A stretch of 64,000 bases of DNA from Actinoplanes teichomyceticus ATCC 31121 (GTDB lineage: Bacteria > Actinomycetota > Actinomycetes > Mycobacteriales > Micromonosporaceae), in the NCBI RefSeq assembly GCF_003711105.1, contig NZ_CP023865.1, forward strand, positions 5,171,001 through 5,235,000, given 5' to 3'. Positions within the stretch are counted from its first letter, which is position 1. Each line of letters starts with the position of its first letter. The notes beneath the pieces were generated by a model. That model was not told the DNA's origin and did no database searches. It was given only the letters and a program-made list of their open reading frames with translations. Shown here piece by piece: positions 8,397 to 18,070 of this stretch. A program made the position numbers and the translations under genes.

Positions 8397-9032
8397 ATGA
8401 TCCGCCACCTGACCGCCGGCGCGGCCGTGCTCGCGTCTCTCGGCCTGGCCGCGCCGGCGCGGGCGCAGGCGCTGCCCGGACCGGACGAGATGATGATCAT
8501 CGACGTGGTGAACGCGAACGGCTCGGGCTGCCCGGACCGGTCCGCGAAGATCGCGGTGTCGCCGGACAACACCGCCTTCACGGTCACCTATTCGGAGTAC
8601 ACCGCGCAGGTCGGGCCGAAGGCCGGTCCGCTCGATTTCCGCAAGAATTGTCAGCTCGCACTGGACATCAAAGTGCCGTCCGGTTTCACGTTCGCCATTG
8701 CCAGCGCGGACTATCGCGGATATGCCAGCCTGGCGCGGGGGGCCTGGGCGCAGAGCTCGGCCAACTACTACTTCCAGGGCCATTCCCGCACCACCCGCAG
8801 CGAACACAACTTCACCGGGCCGTTCGAGGACAACTGGCAGCGCACCGACCGGGTGGCCATCACCTCGCTGAGCTACCTGCCGTGCGGCGAGCGCCGCTAT
8901 CTGAACATCAACACCGATCTGCGGGTGAACCGCGGCACCTCGGACGCCCGCAAATACACCAGCTTCATCTCGATGGACTCCACCGACGCCGCGATCAACA
9001 CGCTGTACCGGGTCGCCTGGAAGAAGTGCTGA
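8397..9032 (+). CDS. Secreted DUF4360 domain protein
   Basis: An exported protein of the DUF4360 family, whose function is not established. A signal peptide with an Ala-rich core ends near APARAQA (residues 20-26). The mature part shows the family pattern: ANGSGCPD, then FTVTYSEYTAQVG, then RKNCQLALDIKVPSGF, and the GPFEDNWQRTD loop. Four cysteines (GCP, NCQ, PCG and the final KKC) would allow two disulfides. Length 211 matches the family. Start chosen at ATG 8397 with GGAGG 9 nt upstream. It converges with the YibE/F gene, leaving only 4 bp between stop codons. Confidence 0.88.
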   Translation: MIRHLTAGAAVLASLGLAAPARAQALPGPDEMMIIDVVNANGSGCPDRSAKIAVSPDNTAFTVTYSEYTAQVGPKAGPLDFRKNCQLALDIKVPSGFTFAIASADYRGYASLARGAWAQSSANYYFQGHSRTTRSEHNFTGPFEDNWQRTDRVAITSLSYLPCGERRYLNINTDLRVNRGTSDARKYTSFISMDSTDAAINTLYRVAWKKC

Positions 9033-9036
9033 CCGC

Positions 9037-10314
9037 TCACTTCTCGAACGCCGCCCACGGGCTCTCGGCGGGCGGACGCGGGCCGGGCGTCTCCTCGGCG
9101 GCCGGCCGGTCCGTACGCGCCGCCGCCCGGGCCGCGAACAGCGCGGCCAGAGCCGTGGTGATCGGCACCGCGGCGATCAGGCCGATCGTGCCGACCGCGC
9201 TGCGCACCAGCTCCTGCGCGATCAGCTGGCCGGTGAGCAGCTCGCCGACCGGGGTGCCGCCGGTGGCGAAGAGCAGCATCAGCGGCAGGGAGGCGCCCGC
9301 GTACGCCAGCACGATCGTGTTGATCACCGAGGCGATGTGCGCGCGGCCGATCCGGGTCGCCGCCCGGTAGAGCCGCCGGAAGCCGTACGCCGGGTTCGCC
9401 AGGGCCAGCTCGGTGACCGTGGCCGACTGGGTCACCGTGACGTCGTCCAGCACGCCGAGCGAGCCGATCACGATGCTGGCCAGCAGCAGGCCCCGCATGT
9501 TGACCTCGCCCTGGGTGATCGACAGGAAGTTCGACGTGTCGTCGGCGACCCCGGTCAGGTGCACCGCGGCGACGGTGACCTCGGCCAGCACGGTCGTGAT
9601 CACCAGGCTGGCCAGGGTGCCGGCCACCGCGATCGTGGTGGTGATGGTCAGCCCGTGCGTCAGGTACAGCACGGTCAGCATGATCGCGGCCGAGCCGACC
9701 ACCGCCACCAGCATCGGCGACCGGCCGTCCAGGATCGCCGGGACGATGAAGAACAGCAGCACGGCGAAGGTCACCGCGAGGCCGGCCAGCGCGGTCACCC
9801 CGCGCCACCGGCCGAAGGCGATCACCGCCAGGGCGAACGCCACGCCCAGCAGCCACAGCTCGCGGGACCGCTGGTGGTCGGAGATCGAATAGGTCAGGCC
9901 ACCGCCGTCGTTCTCCAGCCCCATCAGGTTCACCCGGTCGCCGGACTCGATCACCGGGGCGCCCGGGCCGTACGGCAGCTCGGTGCTCACCTCCTCGCCG
10001 CCGGCCAGGCGCACCACGGCCGTGCCGCAGCCGGTGGGCTGGACCTCGCCCTGCGGGACCGGGGCGCACTCGGCCGGGGTGATCGACCGGACCACGCCCT
10101 GGGCCTGCACCGGCCCGCCCGCGGGGTGGTCGGCGCGCGGGGCGTCCCGCGGCCAGAGCAGCAGCATGCCGAGCACGGTCGCCAGCACCGCCGGGATCAG
10201 CAGGAGCAGCGTGAGCCGCCGGGCGTTGGGCAGTGGGCCGGCGGTGGGCGCGTCGTGGCTGTGGTGGTGGCCACCCATGGGCACTGGCTCCTCGTCAGGC
10301 GACGGTTCGGGCAA
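9037..10314 (-). CDS. YibE/F-family integral membrane protein
   Basis: A polytopic membrane protein of the YibE/F family, of uncertain function (a transport role has been suggested for relatives). It begins with a His-rich cytosolic tail (GGHHHSHD), then a first membrane helix (LTLLLLIPAVLATVLGMLLLW), a small extracytoplasmic domain (about residues 60-145, with VQAQGVVRSI and GDRVNLM), and then about seven more hydrophobic helices, including the conserved GVLDDVTVTQSATV loop and the IASVINTIVLAYAGASLPLMLLF-like helix pair. Length 425 is typical. It lies 21 nt downstream of the ADC-family gene on the same strand, at the end of a five-gene run that begins with dhaK, so cotranscription is likely. 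Confidence 0.9.
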   Translation of the reverse strand: MPEPSPDEEPVPMGGHHHSHDAPTAGPLPNARRLTLLLLIPAVLATVLGMLLLWPRDAPRADHPAGGPVQAQGVVRSITPAECAPVPQGEVQPTGCGTAVVRLAGGEEVSTELPYGPGAPVIESGDRVNLMGLENDGGGLTYSISDHQRSRELWLLGVAFALAVIAFGRWRGVTALAGLAVTFAVLLFFIVPAILDGRSPMLVAVVGSAAIMLTVLYLTHGLTITTTIAVAGTLASLVITTVLAEVTVAAVHLTGVADDTSNFLSITQGEVNMRGLLLASIVIGSLGVLDDVTVTQSATVTELALANPAYGFRRLYRAATRIGRAHIASVINTIVLAYAGASLPLMLLFATGGTPVGELLTGQLIAQELVRSAVGTIGLIAAVPITTALAALFAARAAARTDRPAAEETPGPRPPAESPWAAFEK

Positions 10315-10335
10315 GCGAACCGTACCCGGCGCGGG

Positions 10336-10998
10336 TCAGGCGGGACGGTTGCGGGCGGCGGCGCGGTCCCTCGACGTACGCCCGAAGACCAGCCAGAAGT
10401 CGGTGACCGCCAGGCTCAGCACCGGCCGGTGCCCGGCCAGGTACGCCAGCGGCCCGCCGGGGTCCGGGCGCCACGCCGCGTGGGTCGTACGCCACCCGGC
10501 GCGGCCGCGCACCGGGGTCCGCTTGACCTGGCCGCCCAGCGCCTGCGCCACCGTGAAGCCGAACGGGAACCGGCCGGGCAGCCGCCGCCGGAGCCGGACC
10601 AGCGCGGACGCGAGCGGGGCGCCGCCGGGCGTCGCGGCGGTGGCGTCCACCAGGTCGTCGTCGCCGTCGATGCACAGCCGCGCGATGTCCTTGGGGATGC
10701 CCCAGAGCCGCCGGCCGCCCTCCCGGGAGGCCACACTGTCCACCCAGATGTCGGTGATGCTGACCCGGGGCCGGCCGTGCTCGTGCACCAGGACGGCGCT
10801 GAGCAGCTCGTGGTAGTGCAGGACGCCGCCGGGCTGGTAGTCGACCCAGGCGGCGCCGACGGCGGCCCGGCCGCCCAACGACAACGGCCGTGCCGCCGCG
10901 CCCAGAACCTCGGGCAGCGGCGGCACGGCGCGCATCGGGACCAGGAAGACCGAGAGGTACATCTGTCCGCGCAGGTGCCAGGGCTCGGGCGGGTACAT
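10336..10998 (-). CDS. Acetoacetate-decarboxylase-like (ADC family) protein
   Basis: A 220-residue protein resembling the actinobacterial acetoacetate decarboxylase-like family. Recognisable blocks are PPEPWHLRGQMY at the start, a central AAWVDYQPGGVLHYHELL, and SITDIWVDS with LWGIPKDIA; in true ADC enzymes a lysine near the WGxPKx segment forms the Schiff base, and the Lys in GIPKD is the obvious candidate here. Whether it decarboxylates acetoacetate is not shown by sequence; many relatives are of unknown function. GTGGAGGC directly precedes the ATG. It lies 23 nt after the chemoreceptor gene and 21 nt before YibE/F. Confidence 0.72.
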   Translation of the reverse strand: MYPPEPWHLRGQMYLSVFLVPMRAVPPLPEVLGAAARPLSLGGRAAVGAAWVDYQPGGVLHYHELLSAVLVHEHGRPRVSITDIWVDSVASREGGRRLWGIPKDIARLCIDGDDDLVDATAATPGGAPLASALVRLRRRLPGRFPFGFTVAQALGGQVKRTPVRGRAGWRTTHAAWRPDPGGPLAYLAGHRPVLSLAVTDFWLVFGRTSRDRAAARNRPA

Positions 10999-11021
10999 GC
11001 CTCCACACTGGCACCGATGTA

Positions 11022-12590
11022 TCAGTAACGGAAGCGGGACACCACGCTCTGCAGCTGGTTCGCGGTGGTGGTGAGCTCGTCGGCCGCGCGGCGGGTGTCA
11101 CCGACCGAGTCGGTGGTGCGGCGGGTCGCCTCCGACACCCCGGTGATGGTCGCCGCGATCTCCCCGGCGCCGCCGGCCGCCTCGGCCAGCGTCCGGTTCA
11201 TCTCCTGGGTGGTCGCGGTCTGCTCCTCGACCGCCGAGGCGATGGTCAGCTGCAGGCCGTTGATCCGCTCGATGATCTCGCTGATCTCCTCGATCGCGCT
11301 GACCGCGCCGCTGGTGTCGGCCTGGATCGACTGCACCCGCTGGGAGATGTCCTCGGTGGCCTTGGCGGTCTCCTGGGCCAGGTCCTTGACCTCGCCGGCC
11401 ACGACGGCGAAGCCCTTGCCCAGCTCACCGGCGCGGGCCGCCTCGATCGTCGCGTTCAGGGCCAGCAGGTTGGTCTGCTCGGCGATGCTGGTGATCACCT
11501 TGACCACGGTGGCGATCTCCGCGGACGACTCGCCGAGCCGGGCCACGATCGCGTTGGTCGCCGCGGCCGCCTGCACCGCCTGCACCACGACGTCGGTCGC
11601 CTCCGAGGTGGAGACGCTGATGTCGCGGATCGCCGAGCCCATCTCCTGGGCGCCGGCCGAGACCACCTGCAGGTTGCCGGAGACCGTCTCCGCGGCGGCG
11701 GAAACCGTGCCGGCCTGGGCGGACGCCTCGGTGGCGGCCGCGTCGACGGCGGTGGACACCGAGGTCAGCTGGCCGGCCGCGTGCTGCAGGGTGGCCGCGC
11801 TGCCGGCCAGCTGCACCACGTCGTCGCGGAGCCGGGCGATGCCCCGGTCCAGCGCGGCGGCCATCTGGCCGACCTCGTCCTGTCCGACCACCCCGGAGGT
11901 ACGGGTCAGGTCGCCCTCGGCCAGCCCCTCGGCCAGCCGGGAGACCCCGCGGACGTCGGCGCGCACCCGCGCCGCCACCCGGAATCCCATCAGCAGGCTG
12001 AGCAGCACCCCGACGGCGAGCACGCCGGCGATGGTCCAGCTCGCCGAGGTGGCCGCCGAGTCGGCGTCGGCGATCTGCGTCTCCGCCATGGCGGCGGCCT
12101 GGTCCTGCAGGCCCTTCGCGTCGGCGCCCAGCTTGTCGTGCAGCTGGGTGTATTCGGTGAGGACCCGGGTGAGCTCCGCCTGCGACAGGTTGCTGCTGTC
12201 CTGGTCCAGGAAGGCCAGGAAGGCATCCCAGTCCTTCTGCGTCCGGGCCACCGCGGCGTCGCCCGGCAGCGCGGTCTCCAGGCTGCTCAGCGCACCCTCG
12301 ACGGCCTTCTTGTTGGCCGCCATGACCTCGCCGATCTCCTTGGCGAACTGCGGGTAGAGCTGCATCGAGGACGAGTTGCCGACGAACGCCTCGACGTTCT
12401 GGCTGAACGACGTGACCGCCGACTGGATCGCGATGGACTTGTGCTGTGCGTCCGCCGCCTTCTGGTTCAGATCGTGTACCGTGCTGATCGACATCCCGCC
12501 GACGATCAGGCCGCCGACCGTTGCTGTCAGCGCCGCGGCCCCGATCTTCGTCCGGAGGGAGCGGTTGTCGAACGCGCCGCCCAAGCCCAT
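11022..12590 (-). CDS. Methyl-accepting chemotaxis protein
   Basis: A transmembrane chemoreceptor that would signal through CheA/CheW to the flagellar motor. Layout of 522 residues: a first TM helix (about 15-37), an extracytoplasmic four-helix-bundle sensor (about 38-180), a second TM helix ([20 protein letters not shown]), a HAMP domain (about 205-255) and a long coiled-coil signalling domain. The invariant hairpin tip is present, with [19 protein letters not shown] followed by [17 protein letters not shown]. No C-terminal CheR/CheB-tethering peptide is seen. AAAGAGG lies 7 nt before the ATG. It starts 12 nt after dhaL, so it is the third gene of a dhaK-dhaL-mcp unit, hinting at a link to dihydroxyacetone/glycerol or PTS metabolism. 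No che genes are in the window. Confidence 0.95.
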   Translation of the reverse strand: MGLGGAFDNRSLRTKIGAAALTATVGGLIVGGMSISTVHDLNQKAADAQHKSIAIQSAVTSFSQNVEAFVGNSSSMQLYPQFAKEIGEVMAANKKAVEGALSSLETALPGDAAVARTQKDWDAFLAFLDQDSSNLSQAELTRVLTEYTQLHDKLGADAKGLQDQAAAMAETQIADADSAATSASWTIAGVLAVGVLLSLLMGFRVAARVRADVRGVSRLAEGLAEGDLTRTSGVVGQDEVGQMAAALDRGIARLRDDVVQLAGSAATLQHAAGQLTSVSTAVDAAATEASAQAGTVSAAAETVSGNLQVVSAGAQEMGSAIRDISVSTSEATDVVVQAVQAAAATNAIVARLGESSAEIATVVKVITSIAEQTNLLALNATIEAARAGELGKGFAVVAGEVKDLAQETAKATEDISQRVQSIQADTSGAVSAIEEISEIIERINGLQLTIASAVEEQTATTQEMNRTLAEAAGGAGEIAATITGVSEATRRTTDSVGDTRRAADELTTTANQLQSVVSRFRY

Positions 12591-12602
12591 CTCATACCTC
12601 TT

Positions 12603-13268
12603 TCAGCAGTGTTTGACACCCGCTGAATCGGCACCGGACGGCCCCACTTGAGAGACGTCGGACAGAGCTTGGAACATCAGGCTCGCCGAGGTGGCGCCCG
12701 GGTCCTGGTGACCGACACTGCGCTCGCCGAGATAGGACGCCCGGCCCTTGCGGGCCCGCATCGGCACGGTGGCCTCGGCGCCCGCCGTTGCGGCGCGCGC
12801 CGCCGCCGCGGCCGCCTGCGCCAGGCCCGCGCCCGCGGCCACCGCCTGCTCGAAGGCGTCCAGCGCGGGCGCGTACGCGTCGATCATGGTCTTGTCGCCC
12901 GGCGCCGCGCCGCCCAGCTTGCGGACCGCGTCCAGCCCGGCGCGCAGCGCCGCCACCAGCTCGTCCGGCCGTACCGCCGAGGTCTGCGGCAGCGCCCTGC
13001 CGGCCGCGCGCAGGGCGCTGCCGTAGAGCGGGCCGGACGCGCCACCCACCCGGGACATCAGCGTGCTCCCCGCCTTGGCCAGCACCTCGCCGACGGTCGG
13101 CGGGGCCTCCTGGTCCAGCGCGGCGACCACCGCGGTGAACCCGCGGTTCAGGTTCACCCCGTGGTCGCCGTCGCCGATCGCGGCGTCCAACCGGGTGAGC
13201 CGGTCGGCGCCGGCGGCCACCGCGGCGGCGGTGGCGCGCATCCACTCCCGGGCCAGCGCGACGTCCAT
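12603..13268 (-). CDS. dhaL: Dihydroxyacetone kinase subunit DhaL (ADP-binding)
   Basis: DhaL is the nucleotide-binding subunit of dihydroxyacetone kinase; in the PTS-dependent type it holds a permanently bound ADP that DhaM rephosphorylates and passes phosphate to Dha on DhaK. The all-helical DAK2 signature is clear: LDAAIGDGDHGVNLNRGF carries the Asp residues that hold two Mg ions, then SRVGGASGPLYGSAL and GDKTMIDAYAPA, and near the end RKGRASYLGERSVGHQDPGA. The ATG at 13268 is 2 nt after the dhaK stop codon, which argues for translational coupling and against longer starts inside dhaK. About 221 residues, normal. Confidence 0.96.
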   Translation of the reverse strand: MDVALAREWMRATAAAVAAGADRLTRLDAAIGDGDHGVNLNRGFTAVVAALDQEAPPTVGEVLAKAGSTLMSRVGGASGPLYGSALRAAGRALPQTSAVRPDELVAALRAGLDAVRKLGGAAPGDKTMIDAYAPALDAFEQAVAAGAGLAQAAAAAARAATAGAEATVPMRARKGRASYLGERSVGHQDPGATSASLMFQALSDVSQVGPSGADSAGVKHC

Positions 13269-13270
13269 GG

Positions 13271-14263
13271 TCAGGCGCCCCAGCGCAGGCCGGGGGTGCG
13301 CACCGGGGCGTCCCAGAGCCGGATCATCTCGTCGGTGGCCCGGCACAGCGTCAGCGACATGCCGGCCATGTCCAGACTGGTCACGTAGTTGCCGACCAGC
13401 CGCCGGGCGATCGGCACCCCGCGCTCGGCGAGATACCGGGCGGCCTCGCCACAGATCAGGTACAGCTCGATCAGCGGAGTCCCGCCGAGCCCGTTGACCA
13501 GCAGGATCACCGGGCCGTCGAACGGCTTGGCGGCCAGGATCGCGTCCAGCGCGGTGCGGACCAGTTCCCGAGCGGGGCGCAGCCTCTCCCGGTGCCGGCC
13601 CGGCTCGCCGTGGATGCCGACACCGGCCTCGATCTCGTCCCCCGGCAGCTCGAAACCGGGGCGGCCGGCCGCGGGCGTGGTGGCGGCGGTCAGCGCGTAC
13701 GCGAACGAGCCGGACGCCGCGTTCACCTCCCGGGCCGCGGCGGCGACCTCGGCCAGCCCGCCGCCCTCCTCCGCGCGCGCCCCGGCGATCTTCTCGACCA
13801 GCAGGGTGGCGCCGGTGCCGCGCCGCCCGGCGGTCCAGGTGGAGTCCTGCACCGCGACGTCGTCGTCGACCAGCACGGTCTCGACGGTGATCCCCTCGTC
13901 GGCGGCCAGCTCCGCGGCCAGCTGGAAGTTCAGCACGTCGCCGGTGTAGTTCTTGACGATGTGCACCACCCCGGCGCCGCCGTCGACGGCCCGGGTGGCG
14001 GCCAGGATCTGGTCCGGCACCGGGGAAGTGAAGATCTCCCCGGGGCAGGCCGCGTCCAGCATGCCCGCTCCGACGAAGCCGGCGTGCAGCGGCTCGTGCC
14101 CGGACCCGCCGCCGGAGACCAGGCCCACCTTGCCGGGGCGTGGCGCGTCGGCCCGGGCGATGTAGCGCTGCGCGGTGTCCACCCGCAGCTCGGGGTGGGC
14201 GGCGGCGAAGCCGTCCAGAGCCTGGGCGACCACATCGGCGGGATCGTTGATGAACTTCTTCAC
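13271..14263 (-). CDS. dhaK: Dihydroxyacetone kinase subunit DhaK (substrate-binding)
   Basis: DhaK binds dihydroxyacetone covalently through a histidine and receives the phosphoryl group via DhaL to form dihydroxyacetone phosphate. Family blocks in order: KKFINDPADVVAQALDGF at the start, LVSGGGSGHEPLHAGFVG (substrate loop), SPVPDQILAAT, VKNYTGDVLNF, and VGIHGEPG with the His that forms the hemiaminal (about residue 218), then VNGLGGTPLIELY. Length 330 residues matches single-domain DhaK. Start is GTG 14263, placed by a GGAGGG about 8 nt upstream and by the MKKFIN start usual in the family; the frame stays open further upstream but without homology. First gene of the minus-strand run, divergent from dhaM. 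Confidence 0.97.
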   Translation of the reverse strand: MKKFINDPADVVAQALDGFAAAHPELRVDTAQRYIARADAPRPGKVGLVSGGGSGHEPLHAGFVGAGMLDAACPGEIFTSPVPDQILAATRAVDGGAGVVHIVKNYTGDVLNFQLAAELAADEGITVETVLVDDDVAVQDSTWTAGRRGTGATLLVEKIAGARAEEGGGLAEVAAAAREVNAASGSFAYALTAATTPAAGRPGFELPGDEIEAGVGIHGEPGRHRERLRPARELVRTALDAILAAKPFDGPVILLVNGLGGTPLIELYLICGEAARYLAERGVPIARRLVGNYVTSLDMAGMSLTLCRATDEMIRLWDAPVRTPGLRWGA

Positions 14264-14333
14264 GACCGGCTCCCTCCTCACGGTGATTTCTCCATCACCC
14301 ACTGCATCCTCGCGCGGTCTAGAGTCGAGATCC

Positions 14334-14717
14334 ATGGGGCTGGTGGGAATCGTTCTGGTGTCGCACTCGCAGCAGCTGGCGTCCGGCCTGCGCGACCTGC
14401 TGCGGCAGGTGGCGACCGGGGAGGTCCGCGTCGAGCCGGCCGGCGGCACCCCCGACGGCGGCCTCGGCACCAGCCCGGAGCGCATCGAGGCGGCGATCGG
14501 GCGCGCCGACTCCGGCGCCGGCGTGGTGATCCTCGCCGACCTGGGCAGCGCGGTGCTGACCACCCGGGCCGTGCTCGCCGACGCCCCGGGCCCGCTGCTG
14601 GTGGACGCGCCGTTCGTGGAGGGCGCGGTCGCCGCCGCGGTGACCGCGTCCACCGGCGCCGACCTGGAGACGGTCGCCGCGGCGGCCCGGGAGGCGCGCG
14701 ATGTCGGGAAGTTCTGA
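14334..14717 (+). CDS. dhaM: PTS EIIA-type phosphoryl donor of Dha kinase (DhaM)
   Basis: A mannose-type EIIA domain that passes phosphate from HPr to DhaL-ADP. GIVLVSHSQQLASGL at the N-terminus contains the phosphorylated His (VSHS, residue 10), and GVVILADLGSAVLTTRAVL followed by LVDAPFVEGAV matches DhaM. At 127 residues it has only the EIIA domain, whereas the E. coli protein fuses EIIA, HPr and an EI-like part. Here HPr is a separate ORF overlapping the end of this gene by 17 nt, and no EI is present in the window. Divergent from dhaKL over about 70 bp. Confidence 0.92.
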   Translation: MGLVGIVLVSHSQQLASGLRDLLRQVATGEVRVEPAGGTPDGGLGTSPERIEAAIGRADSGAGVVILADLGSAVLTTRAVLADAPGPLLVDAPFVEGAVAAAVTASTGADLETVAAAAREARDVGKF

Positions 14718-14961
14718 GATCGGCGTGGTCCTGGCGGCCGCGCTGCACGCCCGGCCGGCGGGCGAGGTGGTCCGGGCCGCGGCCCGCTTCCGGTCCACCG
14801 TCGAGGTACGCCACGGGGCCCGCGCCGCGTCCGCGCGCAGCGCCCTGAGACTGATGTCGCTCGGCGCGGACGCCGGCGCCGCGGTCACCGTGCACGCGAC
14901 GGGCGACGACGCGGCGGAGGCGGCCGCGGCCGTCGCGGACGTGCTGCGCACCGCCGAGTGA
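14701..14961 (+). CDS. HPr-family phosphocarrier protein
   Basis: A small PTS phosphocarrier (86 residues) that takes phosphate from enzyme I at a histidine and hands it to EIIA domains. The active site is LHARPAGEVV with the phosphorylatable His at residue 16, as in HPr (LHARPA). ARSALRLMSLGADAGAAVTV corresponds to the regulatory-helix region with the family's SLM pattern kept as RLMSLG; the residue equivalent to regulatory Ser46 is Ser22-type region and is not obvious. It overlaps dhaM by 17 nt in another frame, so it is translated from the same message and probably is the dedicated donor for DhaM. Confidence 0.92.
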   Translation: MSGSSEIGVVLAAALHARPAGEVVRAAARFRSTVEVRHGARAASARSALRLMSLGADAGAAVTVHATGDDAAEAAAAVADVLRTAE

Positions 14962-14980
14962 GCTGACCACCCCCCACCAC

Positions 14981-15079
14981 CGGCCCGGCAGCCTGAAGCA
15001 CGGCCCGGCGCTTCGGGACGCGGCCCGGCGATGGGACGCGGGCCGGGGATGGGACGCGGCCCGGCGGTGGGAGACGCGG
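14981..15079. repeat. Five 18-20-bp direct repeats
   Basis: Five tandem copies of CGGCCCGGCGATGGGACG (two of 18 bp, three of 20 bp) start 20 bp after the HPr stop codon. The rest of 14962-15294 holds the xylanase operators listed separately and no gene. Confidence 0.65.
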
Positions 15080-15165
15080 CGGTCACCCCGACGTTCTCCA
15101 CCCACCGCCCTCCGGCTCGCCCCTCCACATCGTGGACCTCCGGCTCACTCTCCAGTTCGCGGGTC

Positions 15166-15180
15166 TCCGAAACTTTCGGA
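15166..15180. promoter_or_regulatory. Palindromic operator upstream of the xylanase gene
   Basis: TCCGAAACTTTCGGA is a perfect palindrome around a central C. It matches the CGAA-N-TTCG type reported for LacI-family repressors of xylan-utilisation genes in Streptomyces (BxlR type). It lies about 115 bp before the GH10 start. The regulator is not in the window. Confidence 0.6.
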
Positions 15181-15216
15181 AGCCAGGAACTGCGGCTACA
15201 GGACTGAACCGGTTGA

Positions 15217-16662
<1,446 letters not shown>

Positions 16663-16665
16663 TCC

Positions 16666-16694
16666 GCCGCCGGGGGTCGTCGTGATCCGGCGGC
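16666..16694. terminator. Hairpin between convergent xylanase and thiolase genes
   Basis: GCCGCCGG (16666-16673) pairs with CCGGCGGC (16687-16694) over a 13-nt loop, 3 bp past the xylanase stop codon. It could end transcription in both directions. Confidence 0.5.
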
Positions 16695-16718
16695 CCCCAT
16701 CGGCCGGCGCGCCGTCGC

Positions 16719-17996
16719 TCAGCGCTCCAGGATGGCCACCACGCCCTGGCCGCCCGCGGCGCAGATGGAGATCAGGCCGCGGCCGGAGCCCTTCTGGGCG
16801 AGCAGCTTGGCCAGGGTCGCCACGATCCGGCCGCCGGTCGCGGCGAACGGGTGCCCGGCCGCCAGCGAGGAGCCGTTGACGTTCAGCCGGTCGCGGTCGA
16901 TCGAGCCGAGCGGCGCGTCCAGACCCAGCCTCTCCTTGCAGAACTCCGGCGACTCCCAGGCGGCCAGGGTGGCCAGCACCTGCGAGGCGAACGCCTCGTG
17001 GATCTCGTAGTAGTCGAAGTCCTGCAGGGTCAGGCCGTTACGGGCCAGCATCCGGGGCACCGCGTACGCCGGGGCCATCAGCAGCCCCTCGTCACCGTGC
17101 ACGTAGTCGACCGCGGCGGTCTCCGAGTCGGCGAAGTAGGCCAGCACCGGCAGCGAGTGCGCCTGCGCCCACTCCGGCGAGGCCAGCAGCACGGTGGACG
17201 CGCCGTCGGTGAGCGGCGTGGAGTTGCCCGCCGTCATGGTCGCGTCCTCCCGGCCGTACACCGGCTTGAGCGTGGCCAGTTTCTCCAGGCTGCTGTCGGC
17301 ACGCAGGTTCTGGTCGCGGGTCAGTCCGAGGTAGGGGGTCATCAGGTCGTCGAAGAAACCTCGGTCGTACGCCGCGGCGAGCCGCCGGTGCGAGGCCAGG
17401 GCCAGCTCGTCCTGCGCCTGGCGGCTGATCTCCCAGCGCAGCGCGGTGAGCGCCGCGTGCTCGCCCATGGACAGACCGGTGCGCGGCTCGGCGTTGCGCG
17501 GGATCTCCGGCCGCAGCGCGTGCTGCGGGCGCAGTTTCGCCACCGCCTTGAGGCGGGCGCCGAGCGTACGGGCCCGGTTGAGCTCCAGCAGCGCCTGCCG
17601 CATGTCCTCGTTGACCTGCAGCGGCGCGTCCGAGGTGGTGTCCACGCCACCGGCGACGCCGGCGTCGATCTGCCCCAGCGCGATCTTGTTGGCGACCAGG
17701 ATCGCCGCCTCCAGGCCGGTGCCGCACGCCTGCTGGATGTCGTATGCCGGGGTGCCCGGGTCGAGGCGGGAGCCGAGCACCACCTCACGGGTCAGGTTGA
17801 AGTCCCGGGAGTGCTTGAGCACCGCGCCCGCGACGACCTCGCCGAGCCGCTCGCCGGCCAGCCCGAACCGGGCGATCAGCCCGTCCAGCGCGGCGGTCAG
17901 CATGTCCTGGTTCGAGGCGGCGGCATACCTACTGTTCGACCGGGCGAACGGGATACGGTTACCGCCCAGGACGGCGACGCGGCGCACGGTCGGCAC
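16719..17996 (-). CDS. Acetyl-CoA C-acyltransferase (thiolase, FadA2-like)
   Basis: A thiolase that cleaves 3-oxoacyl-CoA with CoA in fatty-acid beta-oxidation, or condenses acetyl-CoA. The nucleophilic Cys is in DIQQACGTGLEA; the C-terminal half has NVNGSSLAAGHPFAATGGR (His of the GHP motif) and the second catalytic Cys in SICAAGGQG, with YEIHEAFASQ in between. GTG 17996 was chosen: GGGGAG lies 6 nt upstream and the protein then starts VPTVRRVAVLGGNRIPF as expected. About 425 residues. It is divergent from fabG4 over 74 bp; the same fadA2 / fabG4-htdX arrangement is known from mycobacteria (Rv0243, Rv0242c, Rv0241c), supporting this assignment. Confidence 0.93.
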   Translation of the reverse strand: MPTVRRVAVLGGNRIPFARSNSRYAAASNQDMLTAALDGLIARFGLAGERLGEVVAGAVLKHSRDFNLTREVVLGSRLDPGTPAYDIQQACGTGLEAAILVANKIALGQIDAGVAGGVDTTSDAPLQVNEDMRQALLELNRARTLGARLKAVAKLRPQHALRPEIPRNAEPRTGLSMGEHAALTALRWEISRQAQDELALASHRRLAAAYDRGFFDDLMTPYLGLTRDQNLRADSSLEKLATLKPVYGREDATMTAGNSTPLTDGASTVLLASPEWAQAHSLPVLAYFADSETAAVDYVHGDEGLLMAPAYAVPRMLARNGLTLQDFDYYEIHEAFASQVLATLAAWESPEFCKERLGLDAPLGSIDRDRLNVNGSSLAAGHPFAATGGRIVATLAKLLAQKGSGRGLISICAAGGQGVVAILER

Positions 17997-18007
17997 GACG
18001 ATCTCCC

Positions 18008-18064
18008 CACATCGAAGCAACAGAAACACACATCGAAGAAACCAAAGCTACTGACCGGTAGGGT
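18008..18064. promoter_or_regulatory. Divergent thiolase/fabG4 promoter with repeats
   Basis: Two exact copies of CACATCGAAG start at 18008 and 18029, 21 bp apart (two helical turns). An inverted repeat CTAC-TGACCG-GTAG spans 18048-18061 and overlaps a TAGGGT -10 box (18059-18064) that ends 6 nt before the fabG4 ATG, so fabG4 is probably leaderless and repressible. Confidence 0.6.
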
Positions 18065-18070
18065 ACTCGC

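Noticed and set aside
13269..13346. Longer dhaL start upstream of 13268
   Set aside because: It would lie inside dhaK, and the ATG 2 nt after the dhaK stop gives the family's normal N-terminus.
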